Origin: Solirubrobacterales bacterium
GTDB lineage: Bacteria > Actinomycetota > Thermoleophilia > Solirubrobacterales > 70-9
NCBI GenBank assembly: GCA_013694825.1
Contig: JACDBR010000229.1
Location: 1 to 5,843 of the forward strand
Direction of reading: 5' to 3'
Length of the DNA: 5,843 bases
Positions within the stretch are counted from its first letter, which is position 1. Every line of letters begins with the position of its first letter. Made by a program: the position numbers and the translations under genes. This document shows, in pieces, positions 1-5,343 of this stretch. Under the pieces are notes generated by a model, which made no database searches, was not told the DNA's origin, and was given only the letters and a program-made list of their open reading frames with translations.

Positions 1-1
1 G

Positions 2-271
2 CCGAGCGCCGATGGCTCGCGGAGCCGGCGCGGCGAGCAGGAGGAGCGCCCCTTCGGCCTCACCGAGCGCGAGCTCCAGGTGCTCCACAGGGTCGCCGTG
101 GGCGCGACGAACCGCGAGATTGCCGGCGCGCTGTTCATGGCAGAGAAGACGGCCAGCGTTCACGTCTCCAGGATTCTCGCCAAGCTCGGAGTCCGATCGC
201 GAACCGAGGCCGCGGCCGTCGCCCACCGCCAGGGACTGGTTGCCGAGGTGGCGCCGACGCTCGGCGAGTAG
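2..271 (+). CDS. LuxR-family transcriptional regulator, C-terminal HTH domain (5' end outside window)
   Basis: This is the last 89 codons of a larger gene whose start lies left of the window; the reading frame is open from base 2 to TAG at 269-271. After an Arg/Glu-rich linker the sequence LTERELQVLHRVAVG begins a GerE/LuxR-type DNA-binding domain. The scaffold helix is followed by NREIAGALF and the recognition helix EKTASVHVSRILAKLGV, then a fourth helix (RTEAAAVAHRQGL). These are hallmark positions of LuxR-type HTH domains. Such domains usually sit at the C-terminus of response regulators or of large ATPase-containing activators (LAL/MalT type). The sensory part is not visible, so the signal cannot be named. 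The gene ends 10 bases before the convergent stop codon of the next gene. I am sure of the domain but not of the subfamily. Confidence 0.9.
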   Translation, partial: PSADGSRSRRGEQEERPFGLTERELQVLHRVAVGATNREIAGALFMAEKTASVHVSRILAKLGVRSRTEAAAVAHRQGLVAEVAPTLGE

Positions 272-281
272 GAGCCCCGCG

Positions 282-608
282 CTAGCCCGCGCCGGGCTGA
301 CGGCCGATCAGCATCTCGACGCCGCCCATCTGGAGCGTCAGCGAGCCATCGCTGTGGGCGATCGCGTCGGTGAAGACCTCACGGTCGAGCGAGAGCGAGC
401 CGACCTCCCCGCCGGCCTCGATCCGCACGTAGATCGACTCCAGCGCCCCCGCGCTGCTGCCTCCGATCGGCCGACCCTCGAGCAAGCGGCCGCCGAACGT
501 CGCAACGAGGTGCGGGCTCTCGCCAGCGTCGAAGACGCTCACCTCGACCCGCTCGCCGACAAGCCCGAGCAGCACCGAGAGCGTGTCGTCGAAGTCCACG
601 CCAGGCAT
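282..608 (-). CDS. Small uncharacterised beta-rich protein
   Basis: This 108-residue ORF starts at ATG (606-608) and stops with TAG (282-284). I do not recognise the family. The protein has no signal peptide, membrane segment or cysteine and is acidic, with alternating hydrophobic strands typical of a small beta fold. Examples are RVEVSVF (residues 20-26), HLVATFGGRLLEG (33-45), SIYVRIEAG (58-66), GSLSLD (70-75) and SLTLQMGGVEMLIG (89-102). The pattern of a short N-terminal helix, then a G-[ER]-V-x-V strand and a strongly bent G-x-L strand recalls small Sm-like barrels; this is an impression only. No good Shine-Dalgarno sequence precedes the ATG. It is divergent from the polyphosphate kinase gene and could share its upstream region. 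The frame is favoured over overlapping ones because its strand pattern and composition look like a folded protein. Confidence 0.7.
   Translation of the reverse strand: MPGVDFDDTLSVLLGLVGERVEVSVFDAGESPHLVATFGGRLLEGRPIGGSSAGALESIYVRIEAGGEVGSLSLDREVFTDAIAHSDGSLTLQMGGVEMLIGRQPGAG
284..298. terminator. Small stem-loop between convergent genes
   Basis: AGCCCG (284-289) pairs with CGGGCT (293-298) around a 3-base loop. It lies at the end of the minus-strand gene and 13 bases past the plus-strand stop. The stem is only 6 bp and no T-tract follows on either strand, so a bidirectional terminator role is only possible. Confidence 0.25.
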
Positions 609-688
609 TCTGCCCGAGCCGGCACCGGCGGCGCGCCTCGAAGCCGGCGGAGCCGGTGACTCCGTGTTCGCTCGCCGGCGCTTCTCGA

Positions 689-694
689 TACGTT
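689..694 (+). promoter_or_regulatory. Possible -10 element for the PPK2 gene (leaderless start)
   Basis: TACGTT fits the actinobacterial -10 pattern TANNNT. Its last base lies 6 nt before GTG at 701-703, the distance expected if transcription begins at the start codon itself. No clear Shine-Dalgarno sequence precedes that GTG, which agrees with a leaderless transcript. I see no convincing -35 box. Confidence 0.35.
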
Positions 695-700
695 CGTGGC

Positions 701-1546
701 GTGAGCGAGCCGCCCCCGAGCTGGCAGCGACCGGCGCCGGACCCGCCCGGCGCGATCGAGCCCGAGCGGCTGTCCAAGCGCGAGTACGAGAAGGAGCTCG
801 AGCGCCTCCAGCTCGAGCTAGTACTGCTGCAGGAATGGATCGTTCACGCCGGGCTACGGGTGGCGGTGCTGTTCGAGGGCCGCGACACCGCGGGCAAGGG
901 CGGGACGATCAAGCGGATCACCGAGCAGACCAACCCGCGGGTCGTTCGCACCGTGGCGCTCGGCACGCCGACCGAGCGTGAGCGCACGCAGTGGTACTTC
1001 CAGCGCTACGTCGCCCACCTCCCGGCCGCCGGCGAGATCGTCCTGTTCGACCGCTCCTGGTACAACCGCGCCGGCGTCGAGCGGGTGATGGGCTTCTGCA
1101 CCGACGCGGAGTACGAGGAGTTCATGCGCAGTTGCCCACGCTTCGAGCGCATCCTGCTGCATTCCGGGCTGATCCTCATCAAGTACTGGCTCTCGATCTC
1201 CGACGCCGAGCAAGAGCGCCGCTTCGAGGCCCGGATCGACGATCCGGCAAAGCAGTGGAAGCTCAGCCCGATGGACCTCGAAGCACGGGCGCGCTGGGTC
1301 GACTTCGCCGAGGCCAAGGACGAGATGTTCGCCTACACCGACACCAAGGAATCACCGTGGTACGTCGTCGAGGCCGACGACAAGCGCACCGCCCGGCTCA
1401 ACCTGATCCACCACCTGCTGAGCCTGATCCCCTACGAGCCTCTGGAGCACAGGCGGATGGAGCTGCCGCCGCGCCAGGAGCGTGCCTACGTGCGTCCGCC
1501 CGCTTCCGAGCAGACCTTCGTGCCCGCTCGCTACGAGGTCGGCTGA
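701..1546 (+). CDS. ppk2: Polyphosphate kinase 2 (PPK2 family, class I-like)
   Basis: The product is 281 aa from GTG 701; an alternative in-frame GTG at 656 adds 15 residues without family character. PPK2 enzymes transfer phosphate between inorganic polyphosphate and nucleotides in the cytoplasm, class I chiefly NDP to NTP. Residue numbers use the 701 start. The Walker A loop is GRDTAGKGG (60-68, Lys66). It is followed by TIKRITEQTNPRVVR, where the acceptor site lies. The Walker B/substrate segment is DRSWYNRAGVERVMGF (117-132, Asp117). The lid is KQWKLSPMDLEARARW (184-199). WYVVEADDKRTARLN (220-234) and LLSLIPYE close the domain. The length matches single-domain PPK2, and all catalytic motifs are present. 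The preceding helix (REYEKELERLQLELVLLQEW, 27-46) is the usual N-terminal amphipathic segment. The class is inferred from overall sequence; substrate preference (ADP, GDP or AMP) cannot be read with certainty. The gene converges on the EF-G-like gene 25 bases away. Confidence 0.95.
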   Translation: MSEPPPSWQRPAPDPPGAIEPERLSKREYEKELERLQLELVLLQEWIVHAGLRVAVLFEGRDTAGKGGTIKRITEQTNPRVVRTVALGTPTERERTQWYFQRYVAHLPAAGEIVLFDRSWYNRAGVERVMGFCTDAEYEEFMRSCPRFERILLHSGLILIKYWLSISDAEQERRFEARIDDPAKQWKLSPMDLEARARWVDFAEAKDEMFAYTDTKESPWYVVEADDKRTARLNLIHHLLSLIPYEPLEHRRMELPPRQERAYVRPPASEQTFVPARYEVG

Positions 1547-1563
1547 GGCTCGGCGCCGAGGGC

Positions 1564-1586
1564 CCCGCGGCTCAGCTCGCCGCGGG
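1564..1586. terminator. Stem-loop between convergent PPK2 and EF-G-like genes
   Basis: CCCGCGGC (1564-1571) pairs perfectly with GCCGCGGG (1579-1586) around a 7-base loop. The TGA stop of the EF-G-like gene (1572-1574) lies in the loop. A 12-base palindrome, CTCGGCGCCGAG, stands just before it at 1549-1560. Neither strand has a T-tract after the stem. A role in ending both transcripts is inferred from position and stem strength. Confidence 0.45.
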
Positions 1587-3665
1587 CTCGTGCTGCTCGC
1601 GGGACGCCGCGGCGACCCGCTCGGTCAGGTGGGCCGGGAGCTCCTCGTAGCGCGCGAAGGCCATCGTATACTCCCCGCGCCCACCCGTAATCGCCCTCAG
1701 GTCGGGGGCGAAGTCGAGCACCTCGGCCATCGGGACCTCGGCGTCGATCCGGGTCGCGCCGGCCTTCGCCTCGACCCCCAGCGGGTGGCCGCGGCGCGAG
1801 TTGAGGTCGCCGATCACGTCGCCTACCGCGTCCTCGGGAACGGATATGGCCATCCGCACGATCGGCTCGAGCAGCGCCGGCTCAGCCTTGGACATCGCCT
1901 CTTTGAAGGCCATCGAGGCGCAGATCTTGAACGCCATCTCCGAGGAGTCGACGGCGTGGTGAGAGCCGTCGTACAGGCGCACGTGGACGTCCTTGACCGG
2001 ATAGCCGGCGACCTCGCCGTGCTCCATCGCCTCGGCGACACCCTTCTCGACCGCCGGGATGTAGCCACCTGGGATCACGCCGCCCTTGATCGCGTTCTCG
2101 AACTCCAGCCCGCTGCCTGGCTCGGCCGGTGAGATCTCGAGCTCGCAGTCGGCGAACTGGCCCCGCCCCCCGGTCTGCTTCTTGTAGCGGCCATGCGCCT
2201 TGGCCGGACGCCGGATCGTCTCCACGTAGGGCACCTGGGGCGGCTTCAGCGTGATCTCGGCGCCGAAGCGGCGGCGCATCCGCTCGACGACCACCTCGAC
2301 GTGGACTTGGGTCAGCCCGGCGATGATCTGCTCGCCGGTCTGGGGATCGCGATGGACGTCGAGCGTGGCGTCCTCCTCGCGCAGCTTTCGGATCGCCGCC
2401 GCGGCCTTGTCCTCGTCGCCCTTGGTCTTCGCCTCGTAGGCGAAGGCCATGACCGGCGCGGGCAGCTCCAGCCGCGGCACCGCCAGCGCACGTTGCTCGG
2501 CGCAGAGCACGTCGCCGGCCGTGGTCTGCTTGAGCTTCGCGACCGCGCCGATGTCACCGGCGCCGAGCTCGTCGACCGCGGCCATCTTCTTGCCGTGCGG
2601 CTCGGCGAGCTGGCCGACTCGCTCGCGGGCGTTTCGGGTCACGTTCTGGAGCTGGCTGTCGGAACGGAGCGTCCCCGAGAGCACGCGCAGCACATTGATC
2701 CGTCCCGTGTAGGGGTCGGCGGTGGTCTTGAAGACCTGGGCGATCAGCTCGCCGTCCTCGTCGGGCAGGACCTCGAGTGCCTGGCCCGCGCCGTCGAGGA
2801 TCGCGCGTGCTCCGCGCATCGCGGGCGAGGGCAGATCCTCGACCAGCGCCGCGAGCAACCGCCCCATGCCGAGGTTGCGGGTCGCGACCCCGCAGGTCAC
2901 CGGGAAGAGGTGGCCCTCGGTGACGCCCTTCTTCAGCGCCTCGACGGTCTCGCCGTGCGAGATCTCGCCGCCCTCGAGGTAGCGCTCCATCAGCTCGTCG
3001 GAGTTCTCGGCGACCTCGTCCATCAGCTTCTCGCGGTACTCGGCTGCCAGCTCGGCTAGATCGGCGGGGATCTCCGCCTCGACCTCTCCCCCGCGCCCGT
3101 CGCCCTCGTGCAGGTGGGCGCGCATGTCGATCAGGTCGATCACGCCGCTGATCTCGTGCTCTGAGCCGATCGGGATCTCCGTTGCGACCACGTGCGAGCC
3201 GAACGCCGACTGAAGCGCGCCCAGCGCCGCGAAGAAGTCTGCCCGCTCGCGATCGAGCATGTTGACGAAGACCAGGCGCGGCAGCCCCGCCTCGTCGGCT
3301 CGCTGCCAGAGCCGCTCGGTGTGGGTCTGGACGCCGGCGACGGCGCTGACCACGACCACGGCGGAGTCGACCACGGCGATCGCCCCGAGCGCCTCGGCGA
3401 CGAAGCTGGGATCGCCGGGGGTGTCGATCACGTTGAGCTTGCGCCCGTCGTGCTCGAACGAGCAGATCGATGCGCCGATCGACATGCCCCTCTGCTGCTC
3501 CTCGGGCTCGAAGTCGCAGATCGTCGAGCCCTCGTCGGCGCTGCCGAGTCGGTTGATCACGCCGGCCTCGAAGTTGAGCGCCTCGGCGAGCGAAGTCTTG
3601 CCGCAGCCGCGATGGCCGATCAGCGCGACGTTCCGGATCCGATCGGCCGCCTTGTGCGACATCAC
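1572..3665 (-). CDS. EF-G-like translational GTPase (EF-G paralog with non-canonical G motifs)
   Basis: The 697-residue product has normal EF-G length and domain order. The GTPase domain covers about 1-285, domain II about 305-395 (ELIAQVFKTTADPYTGRINVLRVLSG), domain III about 403-475, domain IV from about 478 (VPYVETIRR) and domain V from about 600 to 675 (ending GRGEYTMAFARYEELP). The P-loop is GHRGCGKTS (17-25), switch I has RGMSI (59-63), and G5 is CG near 258. Two motifs are unusual. G3 is DTPGD (81-85), where canonical EF-G has DTPGH with the catalytic histidine. G4 is NMLD (135-138) instead of NKxD. Both point to the EF-G-like paralog group rather than housekeeping fusA, which normally sits in the rpsL-rpsG-fusA-tuf cluster; here no ribosomal gene is adjacent. 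Family members of this type are cytoplasmic, ribosome-binding GTPases; slow or altered GTP use is inferred. The start is GTG 3665 or ATG 3660-3662, the latter better placed behind the TATAAC element. Confidence 0.93.
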   Translation of the reverse strand: MMSHKAADRIRNVALIGHRGCGKTSLAEALNFEAGVINRLGSADEGSTICDFEPEEQQRGMSIGASICSFEHDGRKLNVIDTPGDPSFVAEALGAIAVVDSAVVVVSAVAGVQTHTERLWQRADEAGLPRLVFVNMLDRERADFFAALGALQSAFGSHVVATEIPIGSEHEISGVIDLIDMRAHLHEGDGRGGEVEAEIPADLAELAAEYREKLMDEVAENSDELMERYLEGGEISHGETVEALKKGVTEGHLFPVTCGVATRNLGMGRLLAALVEDLPSPAMRGARAILDGAGQALEVLPDEDGELIAQVFKTTADPYTGRINVLRVLSGTLRSDSQLQNVTRNARERVGQLAEPHGKKMAAVDELGAGDIGAVAKLKQTTAGDVLCAEQRALAVPRLELPAPVMAFAYEAKTKGDEDKAAAAIRKLREEDATLDVHRDPQTGEQIIAGLTQVHVEVVVERMRRRFGAEITLKPPQVPYVETIRRPAKAHGRYKKQTGGRGQFADCELEISPAEPGSGLEFENAIKGGVIPGGYIPAVEKGVAEAMEHGEVAGYPVKDVHVRLYDGSHHAVDSSEMAFKICASMAFKEAMSKAEPALLEPIVRMAISVPEDAVGDVIGDLNSRRGHPLGVEAKAGATRIDAEVPMAEVLDFAPDLRAITGGRGEYTMAFARYEELPAHLTERVAAASREQHEPAAS

Positions 3666-3670
3666 GTCAC

Positions 3671-3676
3671 GTTATA
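3671..3676 (-). promoter_or_regulatory. Possible -10 element for the EF-G-like gene
   Basis: On the minus strand TATAAC matches five of six bases of TATAAT. It ends 8 nt before ATG 3662 and 5 nt before GTG 3665; an overlapping TAACGT hexamer (3669-3674) ends 6 nt before the ATG. No Shine-Dalgarno sequence lies in between, so a leaderless mRNA is plausible. The 31-base gap to the broken gene upstream leaves little space for a -35 box, and none is clear. Confidence 0.4.
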
Positions 3677-3696
3677 TCGCTGCTCGCGCGACCGCC

Positions 3697-4195
3697 TCAG
3701 CGCCGCCTTACCCTCACCTTGCTCGACCTGGCAGCCCCGCAAACCACCGTCGGCTCGATCTCCCGCCTGGGCACGCTCGAGTAGTAGGCGCCCTTCCGGG
3801 GGCGCCTGGACAACGAATAGCGGCCGTCGTCCCGGCTCGTAGCGGTGGCGATCCGCTTGTCCGGACCCGTCTGACGCCCGAACGAGGCCGATCGCCTGTG
3901 AGCTGACACAGTCGGGATTAGGGCTTGTCAGCCGGCCGTTGAACTGCCCGGCCCGCCGCCGGTAGCGCAGCGTCAGCTCGCGAGGGGTGTCGGGGACGAT
4001 GCCGACGTTGTCGAGGTCCGTCGCCTCAGCCATCGTCGTCGCGTAGTCCGCCTCGACCAGGACGCGGATGTTGTCGAGGGTCACGGCGCCGATGGTGCCG
4101 CGACACGTCCTCTCCTCGGCCATCGCCGGCGTTGGCACTGCCGCGAACGCCGCGATGCTGAGTGGCACTAGCCAGACCTTTGCGTTGAGCCTCTT
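3697..4195 (-). pseudogene. Broken gene for a secreted two-cysteine beta-domain protein (copy A)
   Basis: The coding signal begins with a Sec signal peptide (KRLNAKVWLVPLSIAAFAAV, cleavage likely after AMA) and the mature start ERTCRGTIGAVTLDNIRV. It runs in one frame through GQFNGRLTSPNPDC to about base 3880, then continues in the next frame as TGPDKRIATATSRDDGRYSL and TVVCGAARSSKVRVRRR, ending at TGA 3697-3699. Dropping one G of the GGG at 3877-3879 joins the two parts into LVRRQTGPDKR. The joined product matches the intact gene at 5344-5754: G-R-L-x-S-x-x-P-x-C, D-D-G-R-Y, YY, V-V-C. The start is also damaged. The Shine-Dalgarno AGGAGGAG at 4203-4210 is not followed by ATG, GTG or TTG until GTG 4168, which would cut off the charged part of the signal peptide. 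The residues before GQFNG do not resemble the intact copy, so the N-terminal part may come from another secreted family. A sequencing error is possible for the frameshift alone. Confidence 0.75.
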
Positions 4196-4202
4196 GTCGG
4201 TT

Positions 4203-4210
4203 CTCCTCCT
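4203..4210 (-). promoter_or_regulatory. Strong Shine-Dalgarno sequence without a start codon (copy A)
   Basis: The minus strand reads AGGAGGAG, an excellent ribosome binding site. Four bases later comes GAC AAG AGG CTC, where the intact relative has ATG AAG CGC ATC at the equivalent place. The first usable start is GTG 4168, 34 nt away. The site is best read as a relic of the lost start. Confidence 0.6.
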
Positions 4211-4509
4211 GATTTGGGATTCGGACCACTATTCGACTGCGTTCCGTTGAGCCTCAGCTGACAGCCGGATTAGAACTTGCTTAGAAGCGTGATTCGCCGC
4301 GCAGGGAGGGTCGCTGGGGCCCGAACCTCCTGGGGGCATCTTGCAACTGCGCCTGGCAACGTTAAGCAAGCCCTCGGCCGGTCGCCACGTCTGATGACGA
4401 GGCCGTTTGGGGGCAAGGAGATCGGTGCCGGCCAAACCCCTATGCCAAGTGCTGCAGTTCTAGGCCTTCGCGCTCGACCCATGGACTTAGGCGGGGCACC
4501 CAGACGTAC
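4211..4509. other. Region without recognisable gene
   Basis: Open frames exist on both strands, but none gives a protein with recognisable motifs, a ribosome binding site or a match to the neighbouring secreted family. I see no tRNA, repeat or mobile-element end. The part near 4211-4260 should hold the former promoter of broken copy A, but no convincing -35/-10 pair is visible. It is locally less GC-rich than the genes to the left. Confidence 0.5.
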
Positions 4510-4537
4510 AAGCGGCCCCGCCGAAGCGGGGCCGCTT
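4510..4537 (-). terminator. Strong stem-loop with UUCG tetraloop
   Basis: AAGCGGCCCCGC (4510-4521) and GCGGGGCCGCTT (4526-4537) form a perfect 12-bp stem. Read on the minus strand the loop is TTCG closed by C-G, the very stable C(UUCG)G tetraloop, which favours use on that strand. It lies 37 bases after the stop of the Arg/Ser-rich ORF. No long T-tract follows, only TT at the stem end, so the terminator call rests on stem quality and position. Confidence 0.7.
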
Positions 4538-4574
4538 TGCCGAGCTCCGGTGGAGCCGAATGTTTGCCGGCGGG

Positions 4575-4772
4575 CTAGCCCCGCGAGCGGCTGCGGCTGC
4601 GAGAGCGGTTGCGACGCCTACGCCGCCGGCGCCGGCTGCTGCGGTCATTGCTGTTGCGATCCCGCGTCTGAGCGGCGCGGGAAAGTGCCTGGAAGGCCAT
4701 CTTGGTCCGCACAGGCGGCCGTCGCCGACCAGGGCCACCTTGATGATCTCTAGTTCTGAGGGAGCGGCTCAC
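4575..4772 (-). CDS. Arg/Ser-rich small ORF, possibly coding
   Basis: The ORF codes 65 aa from GTG 4770-4772, or 41 aa from ATG 4698-4700 (MAFQALSRAAQTRDR). I recognise no family. The C-terminal half is an Arg block of eight residues followed by N-RSRSRSRSR-G, very basic and surely unstructured alone. In favour of coding: the amino acid pattern RS is kept with mixed codons (Ser as TCT, AGC and TCG; Arg as CGG, CGC, CGT and AGG), which simple DNA repeat growth would not produce. The GTG overlaps the TGA of the broken gene before it (GTGA), and a strong stem-loop follows the stop. Against: no good Shine-Dalgarno at either start, and the frame upstream of residue 25 looks unlike a protein. It could bind nucleic acid if made, or be the tail of another decayed gene. 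Confidence 0.35.
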   Translation of the reverse strand: MSRSLRTRDHQGGPGRRRPPVRTKMAFQALSRAAQTRDRNSNDRSSRRRRRRRRNRSRSRSRSRG

Positions 4773-5194
4773 GGTGCGGGAGCCGGGAAGGGCTTGGACG
4801 TGTCCCCCTTGCAGACGGTGCCGCTGGCGAACGCCCTCGGGGCTACTTTGGCCCGGTATTTCTCGAACGCCCCGGGCGGGCCGATAAAGCGATTAGCGCC
4901 AAAGTCCCTCTTCGCCAGAGGTGGTCGTAGGAGTCTGGCCGAAGTCGCTCGTGGGAGCCGGAATCCACTGCTCTCAATTCCACGCCTGGACGGTGACGCG
5001 CCGGTTCGCAATGCAGACGGGCTTGGGGGAGCTGACCCTGCCCTTGATGAGGTACTCCCCAGTCGTTTCGTTCCAGGTGACCGACGTGATCCAAGCGTCT
5101 CGTAGCGCACGACGCCAGCGCTCGCGGCCGTTGTGCCCACGAGGGATAGGACCGCGACCAGCAAGGCCAACTGTCGAACCGGCGAAGGGTGCAT
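4769..5194 (-). pseudogene. Broken gene for a secreted two-cysteine beta-domain protein (copy B)
   Basis: ATG 5192-5194 opens a clear Sec signal peptide, MHPSPVRQLALLVAVLSLVG followed by TTAASA, cleavage after ASA at residue 26, then GVVRYE. About base 5094-5099 the sense moves to another frame: AWITSVTWNETTGEYLIKGR, then VSSPKPVCIANRRVTVQAWN. There a TGA (4974-4976) interrupts; the same frame goes on as EQWIPAPTSDFGQTPTTTSG, EEGLW. At 4896-4899 one extra base returns it to the first frame: ANRFIGPPGAFEKYRAKVAP, then ASGTVCKGDTSKPF, stop TGA 4769-4771. Thus -1 and +1 shifts compensate, with one nonsense codon between. The repaired product has G-R-V-S-S-x-x-P-x-C, E-E-G-L-W, Y and V-C-K-x-D, matching the intact gene. 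The first-frame reading between the shifts is low-complexity Arg/Ser/Pro sequence, as expected for out-of-frame text. A functional 141-residue product of the unshifted frame is unlikely. Confidence 0.8.
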
Positions 5195-5290
5195 CGCGGG
5201 CCCGTCACAGTCGTATCCGTATTTTTCCCGCAGACCCCCGCCAGCTCAAGCGGCCGAACGCCAGGGACATGTTCAGGTCTCGGGAATGCC

Positions 5291-5330
5291 GACGGGCCGA
5301 GGCCATTTCCGCAAAAGACCCCGGCCCGTC
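5291..5330. terminator. Imperfect 12-bp stem-loop after the intact secreted-protein gene
   Basis: GACGGGCCGAGG (5291-5302) pairs with CCCCGGCCCGTC (5319-5330); 11 Watson-Crick pairs and one mismatch that becomes a G-U pair in minus-strand RNA. The loop is 16 bases. It begins 13 bases beyond the stop codon of the minus-strand gene. No T-tract follows. A transcription end or mRNA-stabilising hairpin is likely from position. Confidence 0.5.
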
Positions 5331-5343
5331 CACAGCAACGTCC

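Noticed and set aside
12..659. Plus-strand 215-codon frame
   Set aside because: It overlaps the LuxR HTH domain in another frame and the 108-residue gene on the other strand; the sequence is Arg/Ser/Pro/Ala low complexity.
2193..3059. Plus-strand 288-codon frame
   Set aside because: It is the reverse complement of the EF-G-like gene, long only because of high GC; composition is Arg/Leu/Asp-rich without motifs.
3870..3885. Programmed frameshift in copy A
   Set aside because: There is no heptameric slippery site, no internal Shine-Dalgarno at the right distance and no clear downstream hairpin; the missing start codon favours decay.
4211..4509. tRNA or small structured RNA in the gene-free stretch
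   Set aside because: No cloverleaf, T-loop or CCA end could be found on either strand by eye.
4487..4738. Minus-strand 83-codon frame with an Ala/Gly-rich hydrophobic middle resembling a membrane segment
   Set aside because: It is the other frame of the Arg/Ser tract and crosses the UUCG stem-loop. The hydrophobicity follows from shifted CGC/GCG codons. The stretch just before it (E-I-I-K-V) is in frame with the end of copy B but gives no recognisable domain.
4277..4753. Plus-strand 158-codon frame with a cysteine-rich section
   Set aside because: It runs across the perfect 12-bp stem-loop and antisense to the Arg/Ser-rich tract; the cysteines are the complement of Arg/Ser codons. No ribosome site or recognisable motif.
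4560..5105. Plus-strand 181-codon frame
   Set aside because: It lies antisense to broken copy B, whose signal peptide and domain motifs are convincing; this frame is Ala/Pro-rich low-complexity text.
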